The notes under the pieces were generated by a model. That model had not been told where the DNA came from, made no database searches, and worked only from the letters and a program-made list of their open reading frames with translations. From an uncultured Alistipes sp. (GTDB taxonomy: Bacteria; Bacteroidota; Bacteroidia; Bacteroidales; Rikenellaceae), in assembly GCA_900549685.1 (NCBI GenBank), contig UROX01000060.1, positions 1-13,214 on the forward strand: a stretch of DNA of 13,214 bases, given 5' to 3'. Made by a program: the position numbers and the translations under genes. Numbering within the stretch: the first letter of the stretch is position 1; every line of letters begins with the position of its first letter. This document shows, in pieces, positions 1-8,400 of the stretch.

Positions 1-2
1 CT

Positions 3-1172
3 TTTGTCATTGTCTGTCTGTTGCTGTTTTCATGCAGTCGAAATACGGAACAGACGGGCAGGGCTGCTGTGTTGGACGTTACTTGCATGGACACGATCGT
101 ATGTGCTCTGCAAGATGATATGCCGCTGGATTCCATCATCAGCAAGATAGACTATGTAAAGTTGCGCAGCACGAAAAACAATCCGGTGGGAGCTATCGAC
201 GCCCTGTGGGTCACGGAAGATCATATTATCGCGGCGGATTATAACCAGTCGGAAACCATTTTCGTCTTCGACCGGCAGGGGCAGTTGCAGGCAACAATCA
301 GCCGGAAAGGACGGGGGCCTCAGGAATATGTGGCCATATCGGATGTCACTTTGACTCCAGACTGGAAACGGGTCGCCGTTCTGGACAATCATGGCAAAAA
401 GATACTGTATTACGATCTGGCTGGAAACTTCCTGTTCCGCAAAGAACTCCCGTTTTATCCCTTGCGCATGAGATACCTCGATGAGGAAAATATCCTCCTG
501 GCGACATACGGATTGGAAGAGCAAGACCCTGGGCTGGCGTCCTATCCGCGCAACAAGGACCTGCTCTACTGTGTGGATACGACTCTGCAAATCCGGAAAA
601 GTTTTATGCCGAATCAATTCAGTAGAGAACTTAGTTCGTGGAGTTCTCCTAATGTAAAACAGTTCGATGACCGGGTATACGCGACCCATGTTTATTCGGA
701 TACGGTCTATCAGGTGACTCCCGAAGGTCTGATCGCCCGGTATTGGATCGACCTGAGTCCGGTGGGCGGAATTGCGAATTTCTGGGACGGTTTGACTAAA
801 GAAAAACTTATGTCGCAGTTAGAGCAAACGAAGTTTGGCGGAGAATTTTTTGAGAACGACCATTTTGCTTTTTTCAGAATTCTGGGATCCGAGCCGACCA
901 TTCTGTTTTCGAAAAAAACGAAGAAATGTTATCATTTGGGCAATCGTTCTTCCACAGGGCTGGGTATTTATGTGGGGATGGTCAATTTTGTTTATGGGGA
1001 TCAGTTTATTTCTGTTGTGCCTGCCTATCAGTTATGCGACATAGCTTGTCCTCGAGCAGATCAAAGATATCAGGATTTGGCAGAGAAAATAGAAGATGGT
1101 TTGTCTGAGGACGACGATCCCGTATTGTTGTTCTTTACACTCAAGGAGCCGGATGCGCCGGCGGCCGATTAA
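3..1172 (+). CDS. Six-bladed beta-propeller lipoprotein, 5' end missing
   Basis: The frame is open to the left edge. The first codons read as a hydrophobic signal-peptide core ending in a lipobox (LLFSC, Cys codon 33-35), so the true start lies upstream. The TTG at 21 sits inside the hydrophobic core and is an unlikely start. About 378 residues follow the Cys, and the stop is TAA at 1170-1172. The body has repeated beta-strand/turn units of the propeller type, such as IFVFDRQGQLQATI and ILYYDLAGNFLF. It also has a GRGPQEY segment (nt 309-329), resembling the GxGPxEY turn common in the Bacteroidales six-bladed propeller lipoproteins (PF17170-like). It is probably a lipid-anchored binding or scaffold protein; no catalytic residues are recognisable and the ligand is unknown. 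The next gene begins 10 bp downstream, so it is the first visible gene of a four-gene operon. The family call rests on pattern only. Confidence 0.82.
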   Translation, partial: FVIVCLLLFSCSRNTEQTGRAAVLDVTCMDTIVCALQDDMPLDSIISKIDYVKLRSTKNNPVGAIDALWVTEDHIIAADYNQSETIFVFDRQGQLQATISRKGRGPQEYVAISDVTLTPDWKRVAVLDNHGKKILYYDLAGNFLFRKELPFYPLRMRYLDEENILLATYGLEEQDPGLASYPRNKDLLYCVDTTLQIRKSFMPNQFSRELSSWSSPNVKQFDDRVYATHVYSDTVYQVTPEGLIARYWIDLSPVGGIANFWDGLTKEKLMSQLEQTKFGGEFFENDHFAFFRILGSEPTILFSKKTKKCYHLGNRSSTGLGIYVGMVNFVYGDQFISVVPAYQLCDIACPRADQRYQDLAEKIEDGLSEDDDPVLLFFTLKEPDAPAAD

Positions 1173-1182
1173 TGGATTGATT

Positions 1183-1824
1183 ATGAAAAACAAACTACCG
1201 ATTCTTGTGGCGGCAACCGTGGTCGCGTTTCTGTTGTTCGTGGATTTTATGCAAGTGAAACGGGTGCGGGAATGCCGGCGGGAGATCGCCCTGAAAGACT
1301 CCTTGATCCAGCGCGAAGCCGTGTCGTCTTTCCGGCTGGACTATCTGTCGTCTTGTGTGGCGACCATGATCCATTACGACCGGTCGCGACTCGGGGATGT
1401 CGAGATCATCGACACCTCGAAACAGGTGCGGCGGCTCAGGGAGGTCGTCGGGGACGGGCCGGTGCTGGTGTGTCGCTATAAGGAAACGTACTGTCCGCAG
1501 TGCGTCGATTTCGCGTTGCTCAAGATTCGGAAAATGGCGGACAGTTTTCCTCCCGGCCGTATCGTCATTCTGGCTCAACACGAGGAGAACCGTTTGTTCC
1601 GGCATTTCAACGAACAGCATAATCCCGGGTGGCTCCCTGCGTTCAATGTCGGGACGCTGGACACGCCGCTGGAAGACCTGTCGGCTCCCTATTACTTCGT
1701 CCTGTACGGGGACATGAGCATAGGGGAGGCTTTCGTGCCGGAAAAGGCGTTGCCCGACCTGACGACCCGATACCTCGAGATCGTGAGCCGAAAATTCGGG
1801 CGGCAGGTACCGGAAAATCGATAG
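1183..1824 (+). CDS. Membrane-anchored thioredoxin-like protein with CPQC motif
   Basis: The product is 213 residues from the ATG at 1183. The frame is open further upstream but overlaps the propeller gene, and only this ATG gives an N-terminal membrane segment (about residues 5-23, preceded by KNK). A basic, helical linker follows. The thioredoxin-like core has a beta strand (VLVCRY, residues 94-99) leading into the redox motif YCPQC, with Cys104 and Cys107. A later AP dipeptide (SAPYYFVLYGD) may be the cis-proline loop. This layout matches periplasm-facing TlpA-like or AhpC/TSA-like thiol proteins, which reduce, oxidise or isomerise disulfides in exported proteins. Similarity to classical TlpA is weak outside the CxxC region, so the direction of the redox reaction cannot be called. 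It lies 10 bp after the propeller gene and 5 bp before the signal peptidase gene, so the three are probably co-transcribed. No Shine-Dalgarno site is evident, as is usual in Bacteroidetes. Confidence 0.78.
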   Translation: MKNKLPILVAATVVAFLLFVDFMQVKRVRECRREIALKDSLIQREAVSSFRLDYLSSCVATMIHYDRSRLGDVEIIDTSKQVRRLREVVGDGPVLVCRYKETYCPQCVDFALLKIRKMADSFPPGRIVILAQHEENRLFRHFNEQHNPGWLPAFNVGTLDTPLEDLSAPYYFVLYGDMSIGEAFVPEKALPDLTTRYLEIVSRKFGRQVPENR

Positions 1825-1829
1825 ACCGG

Positions 1830-2675
1830 ATGCAGATGCGGAATTCGGAGAGCAGGATAAGGGGCTGGGCGCTCGCGTTCGTCAGAATATCGTGGGGGTT
1901 CGCACTTGCTGTCTTCGTGTATTTTCTCGTCCGGATATTCGTCTGCGATGTTTTTCCCGTATCGACGTATTCGATGTATCCGACGATCAAACCGGGGAAG
2001 CGGCTCGTGGTGAACAAGCTGGTTTTCGGGGCGAGGATTTATAAGAACCTGAAGTTCATGGAGGGCGATTCGCTGCAGGTGTGGCGCATGCCGGGGTTCC
2101 GAGGCATACGGAACGACGACATCGTGGTTTTCAACTATCCGTTCGGCAACGATACGGTGCCCGGGATCGGGTTCAATATGCGCATCGTCTATGTGAAGCG
2201 GTGTGTCGGGGTGCCGGGCGATACGCTGGCGATCCGGGACGGCCTGTACCGCCTGCTGCCTGCCGGCGATACCGTCGGGTATGTGCCCAACCAGCTGGCG
2301 TATGCCGCCGTTCCCGACAGCGCGATCGCTCCGGGCGTGTTGAGATCGACCGTTTTCGACGAGGGTGAGGCGCATTGGACGACCAAGAATCTCGGGCCGA
2401 TCTATGTCCCTCGCAAGGGGACGAGCGTCGCGCTGGATACGCTGAACTACAAGCCGTACCGGTTCATCATAGAGTATGAGACGGGACGGAAGCCGGAGAA
2501 GCGGGACGGTGGAATCTATCTGGCGGGACGTCCGCTGGAGCGGTATACTTTCAGGGAAAATTATTATTTCATGGCGGGGGACAACGTGGCGGATTCGCAC
2601 GATTCCCGGTACTTCGGATACGTGCCCGAGACATTCATCGTGGGCGTGGTGGCGAATGTATCTCCCGCGGACTGA
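1830..2675 (+). CDS. lepB: Type I signal peptidase (S26 family)
   Basis: The product is 281 residues from ATG 1830; a second ATG at 1836 is equally possible. One N-terminal membrane helix (about residues 16-38) places the catalytic domain in the periplasm. The family boxes are clear: STYSMYPT with nucleophile Ser48, YVKRCVGVPGD with general-base Lys123, and GDNVADSHDSRYFG (residues 250-263). It should therefore be an active Ser/Lys protease that removes signal peptides after A-x-A-type sites. About 110 residues separate the Lys box from the last box, including a GPIYVPRKG segment (189-197) typical of Bacteroidetes members. There is no second C-terminal helix. Lying between a thioredoxin-like protein and a transglutaminase-like lipoprotein, it looks like an accessory, cluster-dedicated signal peptidase rather than the housekeeping copy. 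That is an inference from context. Confidence 0.95.
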   Translation: MQMRNSESRIRGWALAFVRISWGFALAVFVYFLVRIFVCDVFPVSTYSMYPTIKPGKRLVVNKLVFGARIYKNLKFMEGDSLQVWRMPGFRGIRNDDIVVFNYPFGNDTVPGIGFNMRIVYVKRCVGVPGDTLAIRDGLYRLLPAGDTVGYVPNQLAYAAVPDSAIAPGVLRSTVFDEGEAHWTTKNLGPIYVPRKGTSVALDTLNYKPYRFIIEYETGRKPEKRDGGIYLAGRPLERYTFRENYYFMAGDNVADSHDSRYFGYVPETFIVGVVANVSPAD

Positions 2676-2712
2676 GGGGTGTGTTGTGAAAATACGGAAA
2701 GAAGAGAACGTT

Positions 2713-4236
2713 ATGAAAAAAATCGTTTGCTATTGTTTTGTCCTCCTCGCATGCTGGGCCTGCGACAGGGCCGGAAAGACCCGGGAGGCCTTGCTGAAGG
2801 CGACTTTCATCCAGGCCGGCGAAAACAGTGCGGAGCTGCTGGCCGTGCTGAAACATTTCGAGGACGATCCCCAGAAACGCGAGGCGGCCGAATTTCTGAT
2901 CGCGAACATGTTCGACAAGATCAGTCTGGACTCGGCTTCGGTGGCAGGCTCTCAGCCGTTTTATGACCTTCTCGCGGAATATATCCGTCGGAACGGGAAG
3001 TATGAGGATACGCGGATTTACTATTATCTGTGCGACAGCCTGAAGAACCTGTTGCCGGATTCGGCGGCCCGCATTGCCGGAAAATACCGCTGCGACGATA
3101 CGTTCGTTTCCGCGCGGTTTCTGATCGACCATATCGACCGGGCCTTCGAGGCGTGGCGGGGAGCACCGTGGAGCGAACGGATCGACTTCGATACCTTTTG
3201 CCGATATATTCTGCCCTATAAAAGCAGCAGCGACTATTGGAGCGGCGCCCGGCGGTATTTCCGGGAGAAATATGCGGATTCCCTGGCCCGTTATGCGAAC
3301 GGGTCTTATGTCGAGGCGGGGCGGTGTCTCGACGATACCATAAAGAACAACTTCGGGCAGGACGGACCTTTTTTCAAGAGCTTCCCTTTCATGTGGCCGA
3401 CGACGATGCGCAATTATACGCTCGCCCGGCTGGGAACGTGTGTCGAGGCCAATACGGCGGTCATTGCGGCCATGCGGAGTTTCGGGATACCGGCCGTTCT
3501 GAATTTCATTCCGTATTGGGGAAACTCGAATGCGGGGCATCACTGGACCGAAATCGTGGGAGAGCCTCCCCGGGAGCGGTACAACAACGAGCAGCTGCCG
3601 AGTCCCAAAGACCGGGAAGACCTCGTGAACGATATGTTCTGGTTCAAGTTCGATTGCGAGACGCTGGAAGGGATTCCGCAGAACGTGCAGATACGGACCT
3701 GCCGGACGGTGCCTAAGGTGTTTCGGTATAATTATGCGGTCCAGCCGGACGGTCTGGCTTCCATCGCCCCGAGCGGAGATATTCCGCATCTGTTCAAGAA
3801 CCGGGGGCTGGAAGACATCACCGACCGTTTCGTCGAGTGTGTGGACATCTGCGTGCCGCTGGAAAAAGAGAGTTCGCCGGGGGAGTTCGCCTATTTGTGT
3901 TGCTACGATCCGGACAATATCTCATGGACTCCCGTCGCATGGGGGAAGATACGCGGCCGGAAGGCGAGGTTCGGGAAAGTGGGAAAAAATATCGTTTATC
4001 TGCCGGCTTACTACCGGAACGGGACGGTCATCCCTGCCGCAGCTCCGTTTCTGCTGACGGGCGAAGGAAAAATGGAGCGGCTCGACGGCTGCGGGGAGAC
4101 GCATCCGGAGGCGACGCAGCAAGGTCCCGTTCAGGAACCACTGTCTGTATTATGCTTACGTCATGCTGGGCAACCGGTTTCTGGCAGCCAACCGGCCGGA
4201 CCTGTCCGATACGGTCCTCCTTCATGCGGTCGATAA
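2713..4236 (+). CDS. Transglutaminase-like lipoprotein, N-terminal part (frameshifted)
   Basis: The start is ATG 2713, 37 bp after lepB and just after a purine-rich AAAGAAGAGAA stretch. The N-terminus (MKKIVCYCFVLLACWAC) is a short lipoprotein signal; Cys14 (LLAC) or Cys17 could be lipidated. The middle carries a transglutaminase-like core: RLGTCVEANTAV with candidate nucleophile Cys243, then FGIPAVLNFIPYWGN and NAGHHWTEIV with candidate His276/His277. This order matches the Bacteroidales transglutaminase-like lipoproteins found beside beta-propeller genes. A beta-rich region follows. Sensible protein ends near nt 4090-4120. The remaining roughly 40 codons to the stop at 4236 are low-complexity and unlike a domain, while the expected continuation lies in another frame (4121-4765). 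As written, this is a truncated product lacking the C-terminal discoidin-like domain. Its reaction (cross-linking, amidase or peptidase) is unknown. Confidence 0.8.
   Translation: MKKIVCYCFVLLACWACDRAGKTREALLKATFIQAGENSAELLAVLKHFEDDPQKREAAEFLIANMFDKISLDSASVAGSQPFYDLLAEYIRRNGKYEDTRIYYYLCDSLKNLLPDSAARIAGKYRCDDTFVSARFLIDHIDRAFEAWRGAPWSERIDFDTFCRYILPYKSSSDYWSGARRYFREKYADSLARYANGSYVEAGRCLDDTIKNNFGQDGPFFKSFPFMWPTTMRNYTLARLGTCVEANTAVIAAMRSFGIPAVLNFIPYWGNSNAGHHWTEIVGEPPRERYNNEQLPSPKDREDLVNDMFWFKFDCETLEGIPQNVQIRTCRTVPKVFRYNYAVQPDGLASIAPSGDIPHLFKNRGLEDITDRFVECVDICVPLEKESSPGEFAYLCCYDPDNISWTPVAWGKIRGRKARFGKVGKNIVYLPAYYRNGTVIPAAAPFLLTGEGKMERLDGCGETHPEATQQGPVQEPLSVLCLRHAGQPVSGSQPAGPVRYGPPSCGR
4091..4123 (+). 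other. Inferred frameshift site in the transglutaminase-like gene
   Basis: The reading frame that makes sense moves forward by one base within this interval. Upstream, the protein reads KMERLDGCG in the first frame; downstream, KVPFRNHCLYYAYVMLGN reads from nt 4121 in the next frame. Both frames are open from 4058 to 4236, so the exact base is ambiguous. One extra base would explain it. Candidates are a G in the GGGG run at 4093-4096, or the C at 4120 in GCAGCAAGG. It could be a mutation, a strain variant or a sequencing error. No known slippery motif suggests programmed frameshifting. Confidence 0.75.
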
Positions 4237-4765
4237 GATTCCTTACTACGGTCAGCATGTCGAGGTCGGGGAGGTGCCGCCTTCCCGTTACGGAATTTTC
4301 TATTTCGGGACGGGCAAGGAATACAATTTCATTGCGGAACTCGAGTTCTGGGGACTCGATGAGAACGGCCGGGAGGTGCCGTTGAAAGGAAAACCGTTCG
4401 GCAATCCCGGCATGTATGGCAATACCGCCCGGGAGATGATCGACGGCAACCGTGAAAGTTTCTTTTATGCGGTGCCGGACGACAAGGGATACGTCGGGCT
4501 GGATTTCGGAAAACCCTATCGGATTACCCGCATCAGGTATAATCCCCGTAGCGACGACAACAATATCGTGCCGGGCGAGGTATACGAACTGTATCGTTGG
4601 ACGGCGGACGGATGGCAGTCGCTGGGCGTGCAGACGGGGCGCGAGGATCAGACGCTGCGCTATACGAATGTTCCCCGGAGCGCGCTGTTGCGGATACACA
4701 ACCACACCCGGGGTAAGGAAAACCGTATCTTTTTGTACGAGGACGATAAGCAGATTTTTTATTGA
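4163..4765 (+). CDS. C-terminal part of the transglutaminase-like lipoprotein (discoidin-like domain)
   Basis: The listed start is simply the first ATG; coherent protein begins earlier in this frame, at about nt 4121 (KVPFRNHCLYYAYVM). The segment is the continuation of the preceding gene after a one-base frameshift. GNRFLAANRPDLSD is a linker of the kind found in full-length homologues. From about nt 4300 there is a jelly-roll-like region resembling F5/8 type C (discoidin) domains, with NPGMYGNTAREMIDGN, YVGLDFGKPYRITRIRY and RIHNHTRGKENRIF. Such domains usually bind glycans or other ligands. If repaired, the whole protein would be about 680 residues from 2713 to 4765. As an independent gene it would have no signal peptide and no obvious ribosome-binding site, so it is best read as a gene fragment. 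The family assignment is by pattern. Confidence 0.78.
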   Translation: MLGNRFLAANRPDLSDTVLLHAVDKIPYYGQHVEVGEVPPSRYGIFYFGTGKEYNFIAELEFWGLDENGREVPLKGKPFGNPGMYGNTAREMIDGNRESFFYAVPDDKGYVGLDFGKPYRITRIRYNPRSDDNNIVPGEVYELYRWTADGWQSLGVQTGREDQTLRYTNVPRSALLRIHNHTRGKENRIFLYEDDKQIFY

Positions 4766-4884
4766 CAGGACCTTTCCCGGAAGGCTCGTACGGAGGGGTG
4801 GCCGGTTGCCCAGTCCCGGTTGTGGGTTCTATGCGGTCCGGCCCTGGCTTGCATCGGGGTGGCCGAAGTTTCCGATGATATTTT

Positions 4885-4944
4885 GCGAATTCGCCCCGGT
4901 GATTCGCGGCCGCAGGCCGTGTCACCGGGGCGGATTCGCTTTTT
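4885..4944 (+). terminator. Long hairpin terminator ending the left operon
   Basis: The left arm (4885-4902) and right arm (4922-4939) pair over 18 bp with a single G-U wobble. The 19-nt loop holds its own hairpin, CGCGGCC-GCA-GGCCGTG, so the structure is almost fully stacked. TTTTT (4940-4944) follows directly. This is a classic rho-independent terminator for + strand transcription, about 120 nt past the last stop of the operon. Confidence 0.88.
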
Positions 4945-5416
4945 GTCTCCGGTTTGTGGAAAAATACGTTCGGGCAGGCGTGGAGGCTGTGCGGAGTCGG
5001 TACATGGAAGGGTGTGACCGCATGCGACATGTGCTTCGGCTGCCGGCCTTCGTTGCCTCCGTCTTGTTTCTCGGGCAGGGATTTCCGGTTTCCGCTGTGG
5101 GGGCGATCCGGATGCCCTGTCTGCTGTTGTGAATTGTGTCGGGCGCAGAATCGGAGATATGCAAATACCGTTGAAGCGGGGACGAAGGCTGTGGAACCTT
5201 GCATTTTCGGATAGACCGGGGGGCGGAGGAAGAGGCGATTTTTCGAGTCCTCTCTCTCGCACGTGGACATACGCTCTTTATATGCGGACGGACTTGTTGC
5301 CGGAACCTGTTTCGGAAGAGGTTTGTAATTGCGTTTCGGGAAATGCAAAGGGGCGGTGAGGGTTGTTGTGTGGTCGTTTGCGGCAGATCGGCGGGCGTCC
5401 GGTTGGGAGTGTAAAG
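4945..5416. other. Convergent intergenic stretch without a convincing gene
   Basis: About 470 bp lie between the two operon terminators. No open frame here shows a recognisable domain; the frames present are arginine- and glycine-rich or run antisense. No tRNA, CRISPR or clear Bacteroidetes promoter (TTTG / TAnnTTTG) was seen. The only slightly protein-like item is a 36-codon + strand frame at 5022-5132 beginning MRHVLRLPAFVASVLFLG, which looks like a signal peptide but has no mature domain. The stretch may be decayed sequence or hold an unrecognised small RNA or peptide. Confidence 0.5.
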
Positions 5417-5454
5417 CAACGCGGACCGATCCTCCGATGGATCGGCCCGCGTTG
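5417..5454 (-). terminator. Hairpin terminator ending the efflux operon
   Basis: The arms at 5417-5432 and 5439-5454 pair over 16 bp with one mismatch and a 6-nt loop. Read on the - strand, the hairpin begins 25 nt after the stop codon of the second RND gene and is followed by a short CTTTA tract. The U-tract is weak, but the position and stem strength fit an intrinsic terminator. Confidence 0.75.
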
Positions 5455-5479
5455 TCGGGAATTCGCTTGCTGCTGTTTT

Positions 5480-8400
5480 TCAGATTGCGGGCGATATAGC
5501 GGCTGCTTTCTTTCTTTTCCTGCGTTTTTTCTTCGGCAGCCCCATCGGGATGAACAGGGGCAGGAAGAAGATCAGTGCGATGATCGAGCATGCCATGCCC
5601 CCCATCGTGCAGAGGGCGAAAGCGAACCAGAATACCTCCGACTCGCCCTCGATCAGGAACGGAATCAGTCCGAGCACCGAGGATAGGATGGTGAGCATGA
5701 TCGGAATGATTTTGTGGTTGTAGGATTTGAGGTAGTTCCTCAGAGAGGGACCCTTGGCTTCCTTGCGGGTGATGTTGTACTGGTTGATGATATAGATCCC
5801 TGCATTGACCACCGTGCCGCACAGCAGAACGAAGCCTGCGAACCCTCCCTGGTCGAATGTGTAGCCGGTCAGGGCGAAGATCAGGAAGGCTCCGACGAAC
5901 GAGATCGGGATCAGGGTGAGAATGATCAGAGGCTCCTTGAGCGATTCGAACAGAATTGCGCAGAAGAAGTAGATGATGGCGATGACCAGCAGAATCAGCA
6001 GGTAGCTTTTGTCGCGGGCGCTGCCCCACGGCCTGTAATATCCTTCGACTTTGGCCTTGAAACCGACCGGAAGGACTTCTTTGTTGAGCCGGTCCTCCTG
6101 GTCCCAGATCGTTTTGGCAGCGAGCTCTCCCGGTCCCACGAAATCGTATGCGACGATGAGCGTGTACTGCTGGTCCGTCTTGTAGATGTCGTTGCCCGTG
6201 CGGCGTTTGGCCAACTCGCCCAGTTCGGAGAAACGGATTTCTTTTCCATTGACCGGCAGGTATTCATTGGCCAGATGCCATACGTCGAAGCGTTCCCTGT
6301 CGGACGAGACCAGCCATACGGGATGGGTAGTGGTGCCGTCGAAATAGGTCGTGAGCTGTTGGGCGAAGAGCTGCTGCTGGAGCGCTCCGTACAGGCTGTA
6401 CAGGTTGGTGCGGTTGAGCGCGATTTTGTCGGGGTGGAAATCGAGGTAGTATTCGTTGCGGGAGAGTGCGTGGTTCCATGAGACATGGCCGTAGACGCCC
6501 GGGTCCTCGATGCGCTTGTTCTTCCGCAGTCGCTGGACCGTTTCCTCGGCATAACGGTACAGCCGGTCGTAATTGTACCCGCTGAGGACGAGCCGCTGCG
6601 ATTTGTATCCCGTCGAAATCGAGTTGTTGAATCCGTGTTCGTCGATTCCGGTCACGCTCCACGTCGCGCCGCCGTAATGCGCGGCCTTGCCGATGACGAT
6701 CTGTTTCAGGTAGATCGGGAAGCCTCTTTTTTCGGCCTCTTTCTTGAACGTCACTTGGATGTGGCCGTTGTTGTATCCGTAGATGCTGGTCCGGAACATG
6801 TCGATTTCGTCGAACTGGCTCAACGTGTTTTCCATCGATTTCATGACGTCGTTGAGCTGTTGGACGGTGCATCCTTCGGGCATGGCCGCGAAAATGTTGA
6901 GCGTGGCCCGTACCGGCTGTCGGTTGTAGTTCTTGCCGGAGGTGCCGGTCATAAACAGCCGCAGGGCGCCGCCCAGCGATTTATCGACCGTGGGCTTGAT
7001 GTTTTCCTGATACCACTTGTGGCCGATCGTATTGTTGTAGAGTTTGGCTCCCCAGCTCTGTTTCTCGCCCTGTTTCGTCTCTATTTTCACGGGCAGCATG
7101 TGGACCGGCAGGCCGAATCCCAGCAGGATGATGAGAATGAAGATCCATTTGTGCCGCTTCCCGAACAGGATATATCGGCCGTAGATGCGGTTGAAAACCA
7201 ACAACCGTTTGGCCTTGCGCCGCGACAGGCTCCGTTTTTTTTGCCGGATCGGCAGTTTGTCCATCAGGGCAGGGACGAAAACCAGAGCGATAAAGATCGA
7301 TATGGCCAGATTGACGATGATGACGGCCGAGAACTCGACCAGATTCGCCTTTTGCTGGGGAGGGAGGAAGAATACGATCAGCAGCGATCCGATCGTCGTC
7401 AGCACGGCTGCCAGGATCGCGAGAAAAGCCTTGCGGTTGCGGTAATAGCCGTAGTGATCGACCATGATGATCGACGTGTCGATGATGATCCCGAGCGAGA
7501 CGGTGATGCCTGCGAGCGAATAGAGATGGATTTCGAGATTCAGCAGGTAATAGAAGATGCAGGCGATGAAGATATTGGCCGCCAGCGTAACCGCGATGAT
7601 GAACAGGTAGCGGAGCTTGCGGCTGACCAGATAGACGAACAGCAGCAGGATCACGACCGACAGCACCGTCCTCAGAACGATCTTGTGGAGTTCGGCTTTG
7701 ACGTACTCCGACGAATCGAACGCCAGCGTGGCGGAGAACTTCTGCGGAAATGTTTTTTCCAGTTCGGCCATGCGTTTCTTGACCTGGTCGGCGAGCTTGA
7801 TCGTGTTGATGTATTTCTCGGGCGTCACGGTCAGATTGACCGTGTTCAGCCCGTTGATCCTGAAGTAGAAGGCGGGCGGCTGTTCCTTGTAGGTGACCGT
7901 AGCCAGATCGCGCAGCAGGACGATCCGTCCATCGACGTTTTTGACCGGAATCGTCTCGAAATCGACCTTCTCGCTGCCGTTGCCCAGCAGAACGGTGATT
8001 TGCTGCGGAATGCTGTCCGCATGCAGTTCCGTCGCATTGCCCACGACGTTGTGTCCTGTCGTGCCGGTCCTGATGGCGGTCGTCAGTTCGCCGAGCTGTA
8101 TGTTGTAGTGCGTGAGTTTGGCCGGGTCAAACCGGATTTCGATGTAATAGGGGGTCGCGCCCGAGAGTTCCACCTTGCTGACGCCCGGAATCAGGGCGAG
8201 CTGTTTGACGATGTGTTCTTCGGCGTACCGCTGGATCTCTAAGGTCGGTATGCCCGCGTTGAGCGTATAGGTCAGGATCGGGCTGAGTTGTTCGCCGGAC
8301 GAGGCCGCGGAAAGCGCGGGGTAGGAGACTCCGGGAGGCAGCTTCGGGTAGAGCTGTCTCATCAGGGACGCGATTTCGAACCGCATGGCATCGGTGTTCA

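Noticed and set aside
21..23. TTG at 21 as the start of the propeller gene
   Set aside because: It sits in the hydrophobic core just before the lipobox; the frame continues open with hydrophobic codons to the left edge, so the gene is truncated there.
2635..3789. A 384-codon - strand frame opposite the transglutaminase-like gene
   Set aside because: R/P/I-rich shadow with no family signature; the + strand has a lipoprotein signal and the transglutaminase-like motifs.
4091..4123. Programmed +1 frameshifting in the transglutaminase-like gene
   Set aside because: No slippery codon with adjacent stop or stimulatory structure was seen, and the frames overlap by about 180 nt without a defined signal. 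An indel is simpler.
4533..6029. A 498-codon - strand open frame spanning the intergenic region
   Set aside because: It overlaps the discoidin-like segment, both terminators and the 3' end of the second permease in wrong frames, and its translation is H/R/P/S-rich without a recognisable fold.
6485..8242. A 585-codon + strand open frame antisense to the second permease
   Set aside because: Composition is D/R/Q/V-rich without any hydrophobic or domain pattern, while the opposite strand encodes a clear RND pump.
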